A DNA stretch of 64,000 nt from Streptomyces sp. ISL-10 (GCF_018614575.1 NZ_JAGGOJ010000017.1:211322-275321); one strand, 5' to 3'. Counted from the first letter of the stretch, positions 24,550 through 41,132 are shown. The notes: generated by a model not told the origin, from the sequence alone. A program made the numbers and translations.

Positions 24550-24638
24550 GGGAAGACCCGATGCCCCCACCTGGCCGGGCTGGGGAAGACCACATGCCCC
24601 CACCCAGCCGCGCCGTGGGAAGACCACACGCCCTGACC
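24550..24638. repeat. imperfect 33-34 bp repeats
   Basis: Three imperfect copies of GGGAAGACCACATGCCCCCA start at 24550, 24583 and 24617; a weaker fourth may follow. They occupy the spacer between the RNA repair gene and the deacetylase. The rest of this 350 bp gap to 24845 shows no gene. Confidence 0.65.
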
Positions 24639-24845
24639 CGCCGCCCGGCCGAGACCACCTGACCCCACCCTGGCCGGCGGCCAAGGCCACACGTGCCGCC
24701 AGGCAACCCCACACCGCTCGCCGCCGTCTTGCTGATCGCGGAAGGGCCCTGACCAGCCCGTCCGCACCAGGGGGATCACAGTACGCAGTCGGGGGCGCCA
24801 CACACTGCCCGTCCGCTGCGGGGGGAAGCGGACGGAGCATCACCA

Positions 24846-27017
24846 GTGAACGACAGAGCTGTCTGCGCGCTGCCCATGGCCGCGCGCGAGGACGACCGGA
24901 AGGCCGGCACCCGACCGAGGCCGCGCCGCCGCAGTGTCGTCGCCGCCCTCACCGCACTCGCCGCCCTGGCCGGCACCGGCGCGCTCGGCGGCTGTTCCGT
25001 ACCCGCCCCGCGGCGATCGGGCCCGGTGGCCGATCCCGCGCCCGGCATTCCGATAGCCAGCTCCCGGCGTGCGCAGCTGATGCAGATCCTCGCGCACCCG
25101 GACGACGACCTGTACTTCATGAACCCGGACACGCAGCAGATGCTGGACGCCGGAGTGCCGCTGGTCTGCGTGTACGTCACCGCCGGCGAGGCCGACGGGA
25201 AGAACCACATACCGGGTGACTGGGACGTTCCTGCCGACAAGACCGCGTACTCCTCGGCCCGCCACCAAGGACTGCGCCAGGCGTACGCCGAGCTGCTCGG
25301 GCTCGACAGGTTCACCGACTGGCAGAAGGGCGTCGCGACCCTGCGCGGCGACCGGCGGGCCGAGATCAACACCCTGGCGAACGGCGTCCGCCGGGTCGAG
25401 CTGATCTTCCTCAATCTCGCCATGCACACCGCCCGGGGCGACCGTATGGGCCTGCCGAGCCTGTGGCACGACCGGGCGCTCGGACTTGCGACCGTCGTGG
25501 CCGACGACTCCCCCGTCCGCAAGGCCGACTCGTACGACTACGACCAACTCGTCGATGTGCTCGTCGGACTGATGGAGCGTTACCGGCCGACCGTCGTACA
25601 GACCCTCGACCCGGATCCGGACATCCAGCACAGCGACGAGGCGACGCGCAAGAAGGACAGTGAGCAGCGCGGCTACTCCGACCACGCCGACCACACGGCG
25701 GTGGCCTCCTTCAGCTGGGCGGCCATGGTCCGCTGGGTGGCCGAGGCGACGCAGGACGGCGGCGAGGTGCCCGCCTTCGTGGCGACGTCCTTCCGCGGGT
25801 ACTACAACCGGCACTGGCCGAAGAACCTCCCCGCCGCCGTGCTGGGCCGCAAGGCGTCGCACCTCGTCCCCTACGGCGGTGACCCCGACTGGGACTGCGG
25901 CAACGCGGCCGGCTGCGGCGACTACAACGTCGGCGGCAAGCGCCCGCTGAAGAACAAGAAGGGCTGGGTCCGCTCCACCCACCACCGTTACCCCGGCCCC
26001 CGCACCGCCGTCGTGAAGGAACCGGACGGACGGCTGTCGGCCTACGGGGTGCTCGGGCTGCGGGCGGTCCGCTGGCGCGAGAGCGACCCCAGGAGCGGTC
26101 GCTGGGGCGAGCCCGCCGACCTCGGCGGCGGCCCGCTCGCCCCCGCCCTGGGCGCCGCCGCGCTCGAGGACGGCAGGCAACTGCTGTTCGGGCTGCGGTT
26201 CTCGGCGGTCAGCGGGCACGGCGGGGACAACGCCCGCGAGATCGTGCTGCTGGAGCAGCGCTCCCCCGGCGGGCCCTTCCTCGCCTGGCGCGGGCTGGGC
26301 AATCCCGAGCGCGACGACGACCGCGGCCGGCGCATCGGCGTACCGGTGGCCGTCACCGCGCCGGACGGCCGGGTGCATCTGTTCGTGCGCAACGCGGACA
26401 AGGGCGTCAGCACCCGGGTGCGGGACGCGGTCGGCGGCTGGAGCGGCTGGCAGGACCTCGGCGGCGGCGAGATCCAGGACGGCCTGACCACCGTCGTCGA
26501 CACCGAGGGCCGCGTCCACCTCTTCGGCGCGGGGCACGACACCGTGCACCACTGGGCCCAGGACGCGCCCGGCGAGCCCATGACCCTGCATCCGGGGGGC
26601 CGGCTCCCGGCGGCCGTGGACGTTCCGGCCGCGCTGGCGGATGTCGACGGGTCCCTCCAACTGCTGTACCGGCAGGAGCGGTCCTACGAGCGGGCCACGC
26701 CGACGGACTCCCGCGGCACGGCGGCGGCCGGGCTCACCCGCGTACGTCCCGACGGCAAGCGGCTGCCGGCGATCCGCTTCGAGGGGTACGGGCCCGTCCG
26801 CGCGGCGGTCGGGAAGACCGGTGCCGCCCTCCTGGGCAGGGACCTGCACGGACGGATCCAACTCCGTTTCGCCGGCCGCCTGTTGACCCGTACGGCCGGG
26901 GTGCAGAGCATCGACGTGCCCAGCCTGCACATGAGCGGCGACGGCCCGGCCGTCGTGGGCCTGGGCGCGGACGCCCACCCGTGGACCTGGTGGCCCAGCG
27001 CCGGAACGGACGGCTGA
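24846..27017 (+). CDS. PIG-L family deacetylase lipoprotein with C-terminal repeat domain
   Basis: A 723-residue exported protein. After a Arg-rich N-terminus comes a hydrophobic stretch (about 31-46) ending in LGGC, a lipobox with Cys near 50. The next domain is PIG-L/LmbE type: ILAHPDDDLYFMNP near 81-94 holds the His and Asp zinc site, and SDHADHTA supplies a later His; family members remove N-acetyl groups from sugars such as GlcNAc. Residues about 370-720 form a repeated structure (GRVHLFVRNADKG, GRVHLFGAGHD, GSLQLLYRQE, GRIQLRFAG), probably a lectin-like beta-propeller. It likely acts on the outer face of the membrane on a glycan; substrate unknown. An inner ATG (MAAREDD) is an alternative start. 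Confidence 0.85.
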   Translation: MNDRAVCALPMAAREDDRKAGTRPRPRRRSVVAALTALAALAGTGALGGCSVPAPRRSGPVADPAPGIPIASSRRAQLMQILAHPDDDLYFMNPDTQQMLDAGVPLVCVYVTAGEADGKNHIPGDWDVPADKTAYSSARHQGLRQAYAELLGLDRFTDWQKGVATLRGDRRAEINTLANGVRRVELIFLNLAMHTARGDRMGLPSLWHDRALGLATVVADDSPVRKADSYDYDQLVDVLVGLMERYRPTVVQTLDPDPDIQHSDEATRKKDSEQRGYSDHADHTAVASFSWAAMVRWVAEATQDGGEVPAFVATSFRGYYNRHWPKNLPAAVLGRKASHLVPYGGDPDWDCGNAAGCGDYNVGGKRPLKNKKGWVRSTHHRYPGPRTAVVKEPDGRLSAYGVLGLRAVRWRESDPRSGRWGEPADLGGGPLAPALGAAALEDGRQLLFGLRFSAVSGHGGDNAREIVLLEQRSPGGPFLAWRGLGNPERDDDRGRRIGVPVAVTAPDGRVHLFVRNADKGVSTRVRDAVGGWSGWQDLGGGEIQDGLTTVVDTEGRVHLFGAGHDTVHHWAQDAPGEPMTLHPGGRLPAAVDVPAALADVDGSLQLLYRQERSYERATPTDSRGTAAAGLTRVRPDGKRLPAIRFEGYGPVRAAVGKTGAALLGRDLHGRIQLRFAGRLLTRTAGVQSIDVPSLHMSGDGPAVVGLGADAHPWTWWPSAGTDG

Positions 27018-27108
27018 CGGCGCCCGCCACAACCTGGGACCCGTCGTCGCCGGACGGGCCCACGACAGCGAAGCGGGAACGCGAGACCCCCGGCATCCGG
27101 GGCCACCA

Positions 27109-28023
27109 TCAGATCGGCGACCGTGCCCTCAGCCGCCGCAGCATCCGCGCGTCCTCGAAGCCCACCTCCCGGGCCGCGCTCTCCACGGTCGCACCGAGGC
27201 CGACCAAGTGCTCGGCCCGTTCGACCCGCAGCGCCTGCTGGTAGCGCAGGGGCGTCAGGCCCCCGGTGGCGCGGGCGAACAGCCGGGTGAGGGTGCGCCC
27301 GCTCACGCCGGCGAAGGCCGCCAGATCCGCCAGCGGCAGCGCCTCGGTGAACCGGGTGTCGATGAGGTCCTGGACCTCGTGGACGGTGTCGTCCACATGG
27401 GACCGGTGCCGCAGCATGGCGCTGGTCTGCGGCTCGTTGCCGTTGCGGCGGGCGTAGACGACCATCTCGCGCGCGACCCGGGCCGCGACGGCCGGGCCGT
27501 GCCGCCCGGCCACCAGGTGCAGCGCCAGGTCGATGCCGCTGGCGATGCCGGCCGAGGTCACCACCCGGTCGTCGGTGGTGAACAGCACGTCCCGCACGAC
27601 GACCGCCCTCGGATGCCTCGCCGCCAGTTCGTCCTGGAGGTGGTGGTGCGTGGTGCACCGCCGCCCGTCCAGCAGCCCGGCGAGACCCAGGGCCTCGGCG
27701 CCGGCGCAGACACTGGCGACGGTGCCCCCGGCCGCATGGTGGGCGCACAGTCGTTCCAGCACCGACGGGCCGGGGAGCGGGCCGCCGCGCAGTGCGGGCG
27801 CGCGCCAGCCCGGCACCACGATCAGGTCGTCCGGTCCCAGCTCCGGCCAGTGGGTCGATGCCGCCAGCGGCAGGCCCTGGGCGCTGGGCACCTGCTCCCG
27901 CTCGGCGACATAGGCGAGCCGGTAGGGATGCCCGAAGTCCGCCGCGGTGCCGAAGGCCTGGGCGGGTCCGGCCAGGTCGAGCAGATGGACGCCGGGGACA
28001 AGGACGAAGACGACCTGGCTCAC
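27109..28023 (-). CDS. GlxA-type AraC-family transcriptional regulator
   Basis: The 304-residue product joins an N-terminal DJ-1/PfpI-like domain (FVLVPGVHLLDLAGPAQAF, and VASVCAGAEALGLAGLL with the Cys of the nucleophile elbow near residue 104) to an AraC-type double helix-turn-helix from about residue 210 (LADLAAFAGVSGRTLTRLFA and VESAAREVGFEDARMLRRL). This is the GlxA architecture. The GTG start at 28023 overlaps the stop of the isochorismatase-like gene as GTGA, so the pair is one operon and the regulator may control its partner. It converges with the deacetylase gene. Confidence 0.9.
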   Translation of the reverse strand: MSQVVFVLVPGVHLLDLAGPAQAFGTAADFGHPYRLAYVAEREQVPSAQGLPLAASTHWPELGPDDLIVVPGWRAPALRGGPLPGPSVLERLCAHHAAGGTVASVCAGAEALGLAGLLDGRRCTTHHHLQDELAARHPRAVVVRDVLFTTDDRVVTSAGIASGIDLALHLVAGRHGPAVAARVAREMVVYARRNGNEPQTSAMLRHRSHVDDTVHEVQDLIDTRFTEALPLADLAAFAGVSGRTLTRLFARATGGLTPLRYQQALRVERAEHLVGLGATVESAAREVGFEDARMLRRLRARSPI

Positions 28024-28580
28024 GCCGCGGACGCTCCCGACTCCGCCTCCAGCTCGGCCACGGTGGCGATGCGGGCGAACCGGTCGCGCAGGACCGCCTC
28101 GGTCCGCTCGATGATCGCTTCGGCGCTGAGTCCACCGATCGGGTTGGTGGTGGTGGCGTCGCTGACGAAGACCATCCGGTAGCCGAGGTCGCTGCCCAGC
28201 CGGGTGGTGGTCTCCACGCACTGTTCGGTGCGGATGCCGCACACCCACAGCTCGCCCACGCCTTCGGCGGTCAGGATCCGCTGCAGATCGGTGGTGGTGA
28301 AGGCGTTGTGCGACGTCTTGTGCAGCACGGGTTCGCCCGCCGCCGGACGCCGGAGCTCCGCCAGGAGCCGTACGTGTCCGAGCTCCGGGTCGAACACATC
28401 GCCGCTGCCGGGCTCGGTGTGCAGCACCCACACCACCAGGTCTCCGGCCGAACGGGCCAGCCCGACCAGCCGGTTGACCGGCTCGGCGATCTCCGGGTCG
28501 GCGATCTGCTCCCACAGGGGGCGCGCCCGGAAGGACTCCTGGACATCGATGACTATCAGCGCTCGTCTCATGGCACCCAT
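28020..28580 (-). CDS. isochorismatase-like cysteine hydrolase
   Basis: A 183-186 residue cysteine hydrolase. The triad is visible: Asp in ALIVIDVQESF, Lys in VLHKTSHNAF and Cys in GIRTEQCVETTTRLGSDLGY. Family members split isochorismate, nicotinamide or other amides; the substrate cannot be told. Two starts are possible, MGAMRRALIV at 28580 and MRRALIV at 28571; neither has a strong ribosome site and I take the longer. It is coupled to the GlxA-type regulator by a 4-base overlap. Confidence 0.85.
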   Translation of the reverse strand: MGAMRRALIVIDVQESFRARPLWEQIADPEIAEPVNRLVGLARSAGDLVVWVLHTEPGSGDVFDPELGHVRLLAELRRPAAGEPVLHKTSHNAFTTTDLQRILTAEGVGELWVCGIRTEQCVETTTRLGSDLGYRMVFVSDATTTNPIGGLSAEAIIERTEAVLRDRFARIATVAELEAESGASAA

Positions 28581-28684
28581 TCTGACCAGGCAGGACAGCA
28601 TACAGAAAGGCCCGATCGGGACCGGCAGCGGAACGATCAGGTCAGCCCGGGGCACCCGGTACGCACACCTGCGCGCAGACGCCG

Positions 28685-28716
28685 AAGGGCCCCGCACCAG
28701 CAGGTGCGGGGCCCTT
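28685..28716 (-). terminator. terminator of the str operon after tuf
   Basis: AAGGGCCCCGCACC and its perfect complement form a 14-bp stem with a 4-base loop, 50 bp after the tuf stop. Confidence 0.85.
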
Positions 28717-28765
28717 CTTGCAGCTCAGGGAGCTACCAGGTCGAACCGTCGAAGTTCCGGGGAAC

Positions 28766-29959
<1,194 letters not shown>

Positions 29960-30110
29960 TGGGGTCCTCCTGTGGAGTGGTTCTGTACGCCTTACTCATC
30001 GGCGCCAGGTGATCTTTGCTGGGAAGCCGGCCGCCGGGGTTACGACCCTGAAGGTATCGGGGCGAACCCCCGGCGGACGGTGTCAAGCCTAAAGCGTGAA
30101 CCCGGGTGAG

Positions 30111-32237
<2,127 letters not shown>

Positions 32238-32275
32238 ATGGCTCAGTCTTCTCTCGGTCTCGATGTGGGTAGCGA

Positions 32276-32746
32276 CTACCAGCGGTAGTGCGCGAAGGCC
32301 TTGTTGGACTCGGCCATCTTGTGCGTGTCCTCACGCTTCTTGACCGAAGCGCCGAGGCCGTTGGAGGCGTCGAGCAGTTCGTTCATGAGGCGCTCGGTCA
32401 TGGTCTTCTCGCGGCGGGCTCGGGAGTAACCCACGACCCAGCGGAGCGCGAGGGTGGCGGCACGACCGGGCTTGACCTCGATCGGCACCTGGTAGGTGGC
32501 GCCACCGACACGGCGGGACTTGACCTCGAGAGAGGGCTTGACGTTCTCGAGGGCGCGCTTCAGCGTGATGACCGGGTCAGCGCCGGTCTTCTCGCGGAGG
32601 CCTTCCATGGCGCCGTAGACGATCCGCTCGGCGGTGGAACGCTTGCCGTTGAGCAGGATCTTGTTGATGAGCGAGGTCACCAGAGGAGAACCGTAAACCG
32701 GGTCGATGATGACCGGGCGCTTCGGGGCGGGGCCCTTACGAGGCAT
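32276..32746 (-). CDS. rpsG: 30S ribosomal protein S7
   Basis: S7 starts 30S head assembly and in E. coli represses str. The 156-residue product starts MPRKGPAPKRPVIIDPVYGS and carries RRVGGATYQVPIEVKPGRAA and the end HKMAESNKAFAHYRW. It follows rpsL by 2 bp. Confidence 0.98.
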   Translation of the reverse strand: MPRKGPAPKRPVIIDPVYGSPLVTSLINKILLNGKRSTAERIVYGAMEGLREKTGADPVITLKRALENVKPSLEVKSRRVGGATYQVPIEVKPGRAATLALRWVVGYSRARREKTMTERLMNELLDASNGLGASVKKREDTHKMAESNKAFAHYRW

Positions 32747-32748
32747 TC

Positions 32749-33120
32749 TTACTTCTCCTTCTTGGCGCCGTAGCGGCTGCGGGCCTGCTTGCGGTTCTTG
32801 ACACCCTGGGTGTCGAGGGAACCGCGGATGATCTTGTAACGAACACCAGGCAGGTCCTTCACACGGCCGCCACGCACGAGCACGATGGAGTGCTCCTGCA
32901 GGTTGTGTCCCTCACCCGGGATGTAAGCCGTGACCTCGATGCCAGAGGTCAGACGCACACGCGCGACCTTACGCAGGGCCGAGTTCGGCTTCTTCGGGGT
33001 GGTCGTGAACACACGCGTGCAGACGCCGCGGCGCTGAGGGGAACCCTCGAGTGCGGGCGTCTTGTTCTTCTCGACCTTGTCCTGCCGGCCCTTACGGACC
33101 AGCTGCTGGATCGTAGGCAC
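32749..33120 (-). CDS. rpsL: 30S ribosomal protein S12
   Basis: S12 monitors decoding. The 123-residue product starts from GTG (MPTIQQLVRKGRQDKVEKNK) and has TTPKKPNSALRKVARVRL and LVRGGRVKDLPGVRYKIIRG. The two Lys residues where streptomycin resistance arises (in PKKPNS and in RVKDLPG) are both Lys, so it looks sensitive. It heads the str operon, preceded by a leader of about 187 bases with a conserved hairpin. Confidence 0.98.
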   Translation of the reverse strand: MPTIQQLVRKGRQDKVEKNKTPALEGSPQRRGVCTRVFTTTPKKPNSALRKVARVRLTSGIEVTAYIPGEGHNLQEHSIVLVRGGRVKDLPGVRYKIIRGSLDTQGVKNRKQARSRYGAKKEK

Positions 33121-33166
33121 TACTTCTCCGGTTTCTGTGTGCCGTCAGTGAAGCTAACCTGGAACG

Positions 33167-33194
33167 TCGCCGACCCACGCGGTCGGGTGTGTCG
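33167..33194 (-). promoter_or_regulatory. rpsL leader hairpin, shared with rpsJ
   Basis: Same element as in the rpsJ leader: CCGACC/GGTCGG stem, CACGC loop and GTGTCG arm, 49 bases before the rpsL start. Confidence 0.7.
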
Positions 33195-33313
33195 AATGCT
33201 GCGGACCTCCGCCGCGAGCGGAAAAGGGCGCAGATCACGGTGGCCGGTATCTGACTCGCCATGCGGTTGAGGACACGCACACGAGCCCAGGCACACCCCA
33301 GGCACAAGGTCTG

Positions 33314-33342
33314 AGCGTACCTACCTCACCGAGTTCGGTCAA
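33314..33342 (-). promoter_or_regulatory. candidate promoter of the str operon
   Basis: On the minus strand TTGACC (33337-33342) and TACGCT (33314-33319) are 17 bases apart. A start near 33307 gives a leader of about 187 bases that includes the shared hairpin. The remaining bases to the rpoC terminator show nothing else. Confidence 0.55.
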
Positions 33343-33569
33343 AACAAATGCAAGCGGGCCTGACACGCCGATCAGCAATTCAGGCTGCGAGCACCCCGGT
33401 GAGCGGCTCTCGACTCCGCCGAGCCGGACATCCAGGACACCGCGGTGGGTCGCCAGAAGGCCGCAGGGAAGGCCCTGCCGGGCCGCTGCCCGCCCCCGGA
33501 CCCCGCACACACCCTCCGCCTCCCGTCGGCGGCCACCGGAGGCTCACGGCCCCGCAGCGCCGGGGCACG

Positions 33570-33607
33570 CCGAAGGGCGGCCACCCCACAGGGTGACCGC
33601 CCTTCGG
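33570..33607 (-). terminator. terminator after rpoC
   Basis: CCGAAGGGCGGCCACCC and GGGTGACCGCCCTTCGG form a 17-position stem with one mismatch and a CACA loop, 15 bp after the rpoC stop. It closely resembles the hairpin after rplL. Confidence 0.85.
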
Positions 33608-33621
33608 TTCAGACGTACGCC

Positions 33622-37521
<3,900 letters not shown>

Positions 37522-37646
37522 TTTTTCGTCAATCCCTCTTTCGGGGTTGTGCCCTCCGCGTCAGCGGAAAACGGGCTCTGTATCAGTGGTCTGTACGGTC
37601 CCGGGGGCGGTGGGGGGCTCGTTGTGAGAGCCCCCCACCGGGCCCG

Positions 37647-40600
37647 TCAGACCTCTTCGACGCTGCTCGGCTCGCGCCGGGACAGGTCGATACCGAGCTC
37701 CTCCGCAGCGCGGAAGACGTCCTCGTCCGTGTCGCGCATCTCGATGGACATGCCGTCCGAGGACAGCACCTCCACGTTGAGGCAGAGCGACTGCATTTCC
37801 TTGATGAGCACCTTGAAGGACTCGGGAATGCCGGGCTCGGGGATGTTCTCGCCCTTGACGATGGCCTCGTAGACCTTCACGCGGCCGGTCACGTCGTCGG
37901 ACTTGATCGTCAGCAGCTCCTGGAGCGCGTAGGCGGCGCCGTACGCCTCCAGCGCCCACACCTCCATCTCACCGAATCGCTGGCCACCGAACTGGGCCTT
38001 ACCACCCAGCGGCTGCTGGGTGATCATCGAGTACGGACCGGTCGAACGGGCGTGGAGCTTGTCGTCGACCAGGTGGTGGAGCTTGAGGATGTACATGTAC
38101 CCGACCGAGATCGGGTCCGGGAACGGCTCGCCGGAGCGGCCGTCGAACAGGCGCGCCTTACCGGTCGGGAGCACCATGCGCTCGCCGTCCCGGTTCGGGA
38201 TCGTGTGCTGCAGCAGGCCGGCCAGCTCGTCCTCGCGGGCACCGTCGAAGACCGGGGTCGCGACGTTGGTGCCGGGCGCGACGTCGTCGGCGCCGATGGC
38301 CTGCAGACGCTGGGCCCACTCCTCGCTCAGGCCGGAGACGTCCCAGCCGCGGCTGGCGAGCCAGCCGAGGTGGATCTCCAGGACCTGTCCCGGGTTCATT
38401 CGGGACGGGACACCCAGCGGGTTGAGGATGATGTCGACCGGGGTGCCGTCCTCCAGGAACGGCATGTCCTCGATCGGCAGGATCTTGGAGATGACGCCCT
38501 TGTTGCCGTGACGGCCGGCGAGCTTGTCACCGTCGGTGATCTTGCGCTTCTGGGCCACGTAGACGCGGACCAGCTGGTTGACGCCCGGGGGAAGCTCGTC
38601 GCCCTCCTCGCGGTCGAAGACGCGCACGCCGATGACCTTGCCGGTCTCGCCGTGCGGCACCTTCAGCGAGGTGTCGCGCACCTCGCGCGCCTTCTCACCG
38701 AAGATCGCGCGGAGCAGCCGCTCCTCCGGGGTCAGCTCGGTCTCACCCTTGGGCGTGACCTTGCCGACCAGGATGTCGCCGGCGACGACCTCGGCACCGA
38801 TACGGATGATGCCGCGCTCGTCGAGGTCGGCGAGGACCTCCTCGGAGACGTTCGGGATGTCCCGGGTGATCTCCTCGGGGCCGAGCTTGGTGTCACGGGC
38901 GTCGACCTCGTGCTCCTCGATGTGGATCGAGGAGAGGACGTCGTCCTGCACGAGGCGCTGCGACAGGATGATCGCGTCCTCGTAGTTGTGACCCTCCCAC
39001 GGCATGAACGCCACGAGCAGGTTCTTGCCGAGCGCCATCTCGCCGTTCTCCGTGGCGGGACCGTCGGCGAGGACCTGGCCCTCGATGACGCGGTCGCCCT
39101 CGGAGACGACGACCTTCTGGTTCACCGAGGTGCCCTGGTTGGAGCGGGAGAACTTCGCGACGCGGTACGTGGTGTACGTGCCGTCGTCGTTCGCCACGGT
39201 GACGTAGTCGGCCGAGACCTCCTGGATGACACCGTCCTTCTCGGCCTTGATGACGTCGCCGGCGTCGGTGGCACAGCGGTACTCCATGCCGGTGCCGACG
39301 AGCGGGGCCTCCGCCTTGATGAGCGGAACGGCCTGGCGCATCATGTTCGCGCCCATGAGGGCACGGTTGGCGTCGTCGTGCTCGAGGAACGGAATCATGG
39401 CGGTCGCGACCGACACCATCTGGCGCGGCGAGACGTCCATGTAGTCGACCTCGGTCGGCGGGACGTAGTCGACCTCGCCGCCACGACGGCGGACCAGCAC
39501 GCGGGCCTCGGTGAAGCGCAGGTCCTCGGAGAGGGTCGCGTTCGCCTGCGCGATGACGAAGCGGTCCTCCTCGTCGGCGGTCAGGTAGTCCACCTCGTCG
39601 GTGACCTGGCCGTCGGTGACCTTGCGGTACGGGGTCTCGACGAAGCCGAACGCGTTGACGCGGCCGTAGGAGGCGAGCGAGCCGATCAGACCGATGTTCG
39701 GGCCTTCAGGGGTCTCGATCGGGCACATGCGGCCGTAGTGCGACGGGTGCACGTCACGGACCTCGAAGCCGGCCCGCTCACGGGAGAGACCACCCGGGCC
39801 AAGTGCCGACAGACGGCGCTTGTGGGTGAGACCCGACAGCGGGTTGTTCTGGTCCATGAACTGCGACAGCTGGCTGGTGCCGAAGAACTCCTTGATGGAG
39901 GCGACGACCGGCCGGATGTTGATCAGGGTCTGCGGCGTGATCGCCTCGACGTCCTGAGTCGTCATGCGCTCGCGCACCACGCGCTCCATACGAGCCAGAC
40001 CCGTACGGACCTGGTTCTGGATGAGCTCGCCGACGTTGCGCAGACGACGGTTGCCGAAGTGGTCGATGTCGTCGGTCTCGACGACGATCTGAGTGCCGTT
40101 CTCGCCGACCGTCTCGGTCTCGCCGGCGTGCAGCTTGACCAGGTACTTGATGGTGGCGATGACGTCGTCGGTGGTGAGGACACCGGCGTCCAGCGGCTCA
40201 TCGGCGCCGAGCTTCTTGTTCACCTTGTAGCGGCCGACCTTGGCGAGGTCGTAGCGCTTGGGGTTGAAGTAGAGGTTCTCGAGCAGCGTCTGAGCGGCCT
40301 CACGCGTCGGCGGCTCACCCGGGCGGAGCTTGCGGTAGATGTCGAGCAGCGCGTCGTCCTGGCCCTGGGTGTGGTCCTTCTCCAGGGTGGCGCGCATGGA
40401 CTCGTACTCGCCGAACTCCTCGAGGATCTGCTCGGTGGTCCACCCGAGCGCCTTGAGCAGGACGGTCACGGACTGCTTGCGCTTGCGGTCGATGCGGACA
40501 CCGACCATGTCGCGCTTGTCGATCTCCATCTCCAGCCAGGCACCCCGGGACGGGATGATCTTGGCCGTGAAGATGTCCTTGTCGGACGTCTTGTCGATGG

Positions 40601-41132
40601 AGGAGTCGAAATAGACACCCGGCGAGCGCACCAGCTGCGACACGACGACACGCTCGGTGCCGTTGATGACGAAGGTGCCCTTGTTGGTCATGAGCGGGAA
40701 GTCGCCCATGAAGACCGTCTGGGACTTGATCTCGCCGGTCTCGTTGTTGGTGAACTCGGCGGTGACGAAGAGCGGGGCGGCGTACGTGAAGTCGCGCTCC
40801 TTGCACTCGTCGATCGAGTTCTTCGGAGGCTCGAAGCGGTGGTCGCGGAAGGTCAGCGACATCGACCCGGAGAAGTCCTCGATCGGCGAGATCTCCTCGA
40901 AGATCTCTTCCAGACCGGACTTGGTGGGGACGTCCTGTCCGCTTTCGAGAGCCGCCTCGACACGAGCCTTCCACGCGGCATTGCCGAGCAGCCAGTCAAA
41001 GCTCTCGGTCTGCAGCGCGAGGAGGTTCGGAACCTCGAGGGGCTCCTTGATCTTTGCAAAGGAGATGCGCAGCGGGGCAGTGCTGGCGCCGTTGTTCGTA
41101 TTCGCGGTCGAGGCGTTGCGCGAGGCGGCCAA
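37647..41132 (-). CDS. rpoB: RNA polymerase beta subunit
   Basis: The beta subunit carries the rifampicin pocket. I choose a TTG start at 41132 (MAASRNASTANTNN), with GGAAGGA 8-10 bases before it, giving 1161 residues, the streptomycete size; an upstream start in the same frame adds ten residues with no family match. The rifampicin region GTSQLSQFMDQNNPLSGLTH then KRRLSALGPGG is wild type, so rifampicin sensitivity is expected. Other core motifs include DVHPSHYGRMCPIETPEGPN and GRHGNKGVISKILPIEDMP. It has its own promoter in the 550 bp after rplL. Confidence 0.97.
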   Translation of the reverse strand: MAASRNASTANTNNGASTAPLRISFAKIKEPLEVPNLLALQTESFDWLLGNAAWKARVEAALESGQDVPTKSGLEEIFEEISPIEDFSGSMSLTFRDHRFEPPKNSIDECKERDFTYAAPLFVTAEFTNNETGEIKSQTVFMGDFPLMTNKGTFVINGTERVVVSQLVRSPGVYFDSSIDKTSDKDIFTAKIIPSRGAWLEMEIDKRDMVGVRIDRKRKQSVTVLLKALGWTTEQILEEFGEYESMRATLEKDHTQGQDDALLDIYRKLRPGEPPTREAAQTLLENLYFNPKRYDLAKVGRYKVNKKLGADEPLDAGVLTTDDVIATIKYLVKLHAGETETVGENGTQIVVETDDIDHFGNRRLRNVGELIQNQVRTGLARMERVVRERMTTQDVEAITPQTLINIRPVVASIKEFFGTSQLSQFMDQNNPLSGLTHKRRLSALGPGGLSRERAGFEVRDVHPSHYGRMCPIETPEGPNIGLIGSLASYGRVNAFGFVETPYRKVTDGQVTDEVDYLTADEEDRFVIAQANATLSEDLRFTEARVLVRRRGGEVDYVPPTEVDYMDVSPRQMVSVATAMIPFLEHDDANRALMGANMMRQAVPLIKAEAPLVGTGMEYRCATDAGDVIKAEKDGVIQEVSADYVTVANDDGTYTTYRVAKFSRSNQGTSVNQKVVVSEGDRVIEGQVLADGPATENGEMALGKNLLVAFMPWEGHNYEDAIILSQRLVQDDVLSSIHIEEHEVDARDTKLGPEEITRDIPNVSEEVLADLDERGIIRIGAEVVAGDILVGKVTPKGETELTPEERLLRAIFGEKAREVRDTSLKVPHGETGKVIGVRVFDREEGDELPPGVNQLVRVYVAQKRKITDGDKLAGRHGNKGVISKILPIEDMPFLEDGTPVDIILNPLGVPSRMNPGQVLEIHLGWLASRGWDVSGLSEEWAQRLQAIGADDVAPGTNVATPVFDGAREDELAGLLQHTIPNRDGERMVLPTGKARLFDGRSGEPFPDPISVGYMYILKLHHLVDDKLHARSTGPYSMITQQPLGGKAQFGGQRFGEMEVWALEAYGAAYALQELLTIKSDDVTGRVKVYEAIVKGENIPEPGIPESFKVLIKEMQSLCLNVEVLSSDGMSIEMRDTDEDVFRAAEELGIDLSRREPSSVEEV

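Noticed and set aside
24550..24638. Evenly spaced repeats considered as a CRISPR array
   Set aside because: Only three imperfect units, no unique spacers between them, and no cas genes nearby.
20940..24803. Open frame of about 1287 codons on minus, opposite the RNA repair genes
   Set aside because: The plus strand shows intact catalytic motifs in several domains; the minus frame is Arg/Pro/Gly-rich and matches nothing.
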